Part shown: positions 5,924-5,967 of the stretch, in pieces | Numbering within the stretch: the first letter of the stretch is position 1 | Layout: every line of letters starts with the position of its first letter | NCBI GenBank assembly: GCA_029934265.1 | Contig: JAOZMN010000191.1 | Span: forward strand, 1-5,967 | DNA: 5,967 nt | Reading direction: 5' to 3' | From: Bacteroidales bacterium | Lineage (GTDB): Bacteria > Bacteroidota > Bacteroidia > Bacteroidales > JAADGE01 | Notes under the pieces: model-generated | Database searches by the model: none | What the model was told of the DNA's origin: nothing | Seen by the model: the letters and a program-made list of their open reading frames with translations, nothing else | Program-made: the position numbers and the translations under genes

Positions 5924-5967
5924 AATGGGGCAAAGCCGTATTTATAATATATTCAAAATTTCAAAAT

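Overview
The window looks like chromosomal DNA from a low-GC member of the Bacteroidota. Four lines of evidence support this: two promoters match the phylum-specific sigma factor pattern (TTG, a 20-nt spacer, then TAnnTTTG); no start codon has a convincing Shine-Dalgarno sequence; the first gene resembles the Bacteroidota-restricted DUF4831 lipoproteins; and the acyl-CoA dehydrogenase begins with the LKGGEFLIKE-type N-terminus I associate with this phylum. Genus or species cannot be assigned from the sequence alone.

All four genes lie on the + strand and are intact. Region 1 (about 1-1850) is a two-gene unit: a DUF4831-like lipoprotein (142-1326) whose stop codon overlaps the start of a small helical-repeat (HEAT-like) protein of unknown function (1323-1850) in an ATGA junction. 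Region 2 (about 1851-3868) is a single-gene transcription unit for a long, VLCAD/ACAD9-type acyl-CoA dehydrogenase (2004-3779). It has its own promoter, a perfect 11-bp inverted repeat in its leader, and a strong oriented hairpin terminator. Region 3 (about 3874-5923) is a separately transcribed ABC-F ribosome-associated ATPase (3944-5914). A 24-bp near-palindrome fills the spacer of its promoter, and a short hairpin with a T-run sits at its stop codon.

The genes do not form an obvious pathway. They cover an envelope lipoprotein with a coupled partner, fatty-acid beta-oxidation, and translation. The coding content is mostly ordinary for the phylum. The most notable points are the two palindromes placed where repressors would bind (1951-1975 and 3876-3899), and the uncharacterised lipoprotein/HEAT-like pair. 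I saw no mobile element, CRISPR array, tRNA or rRNA, and no gene-free stretch longer than about 165 bases.
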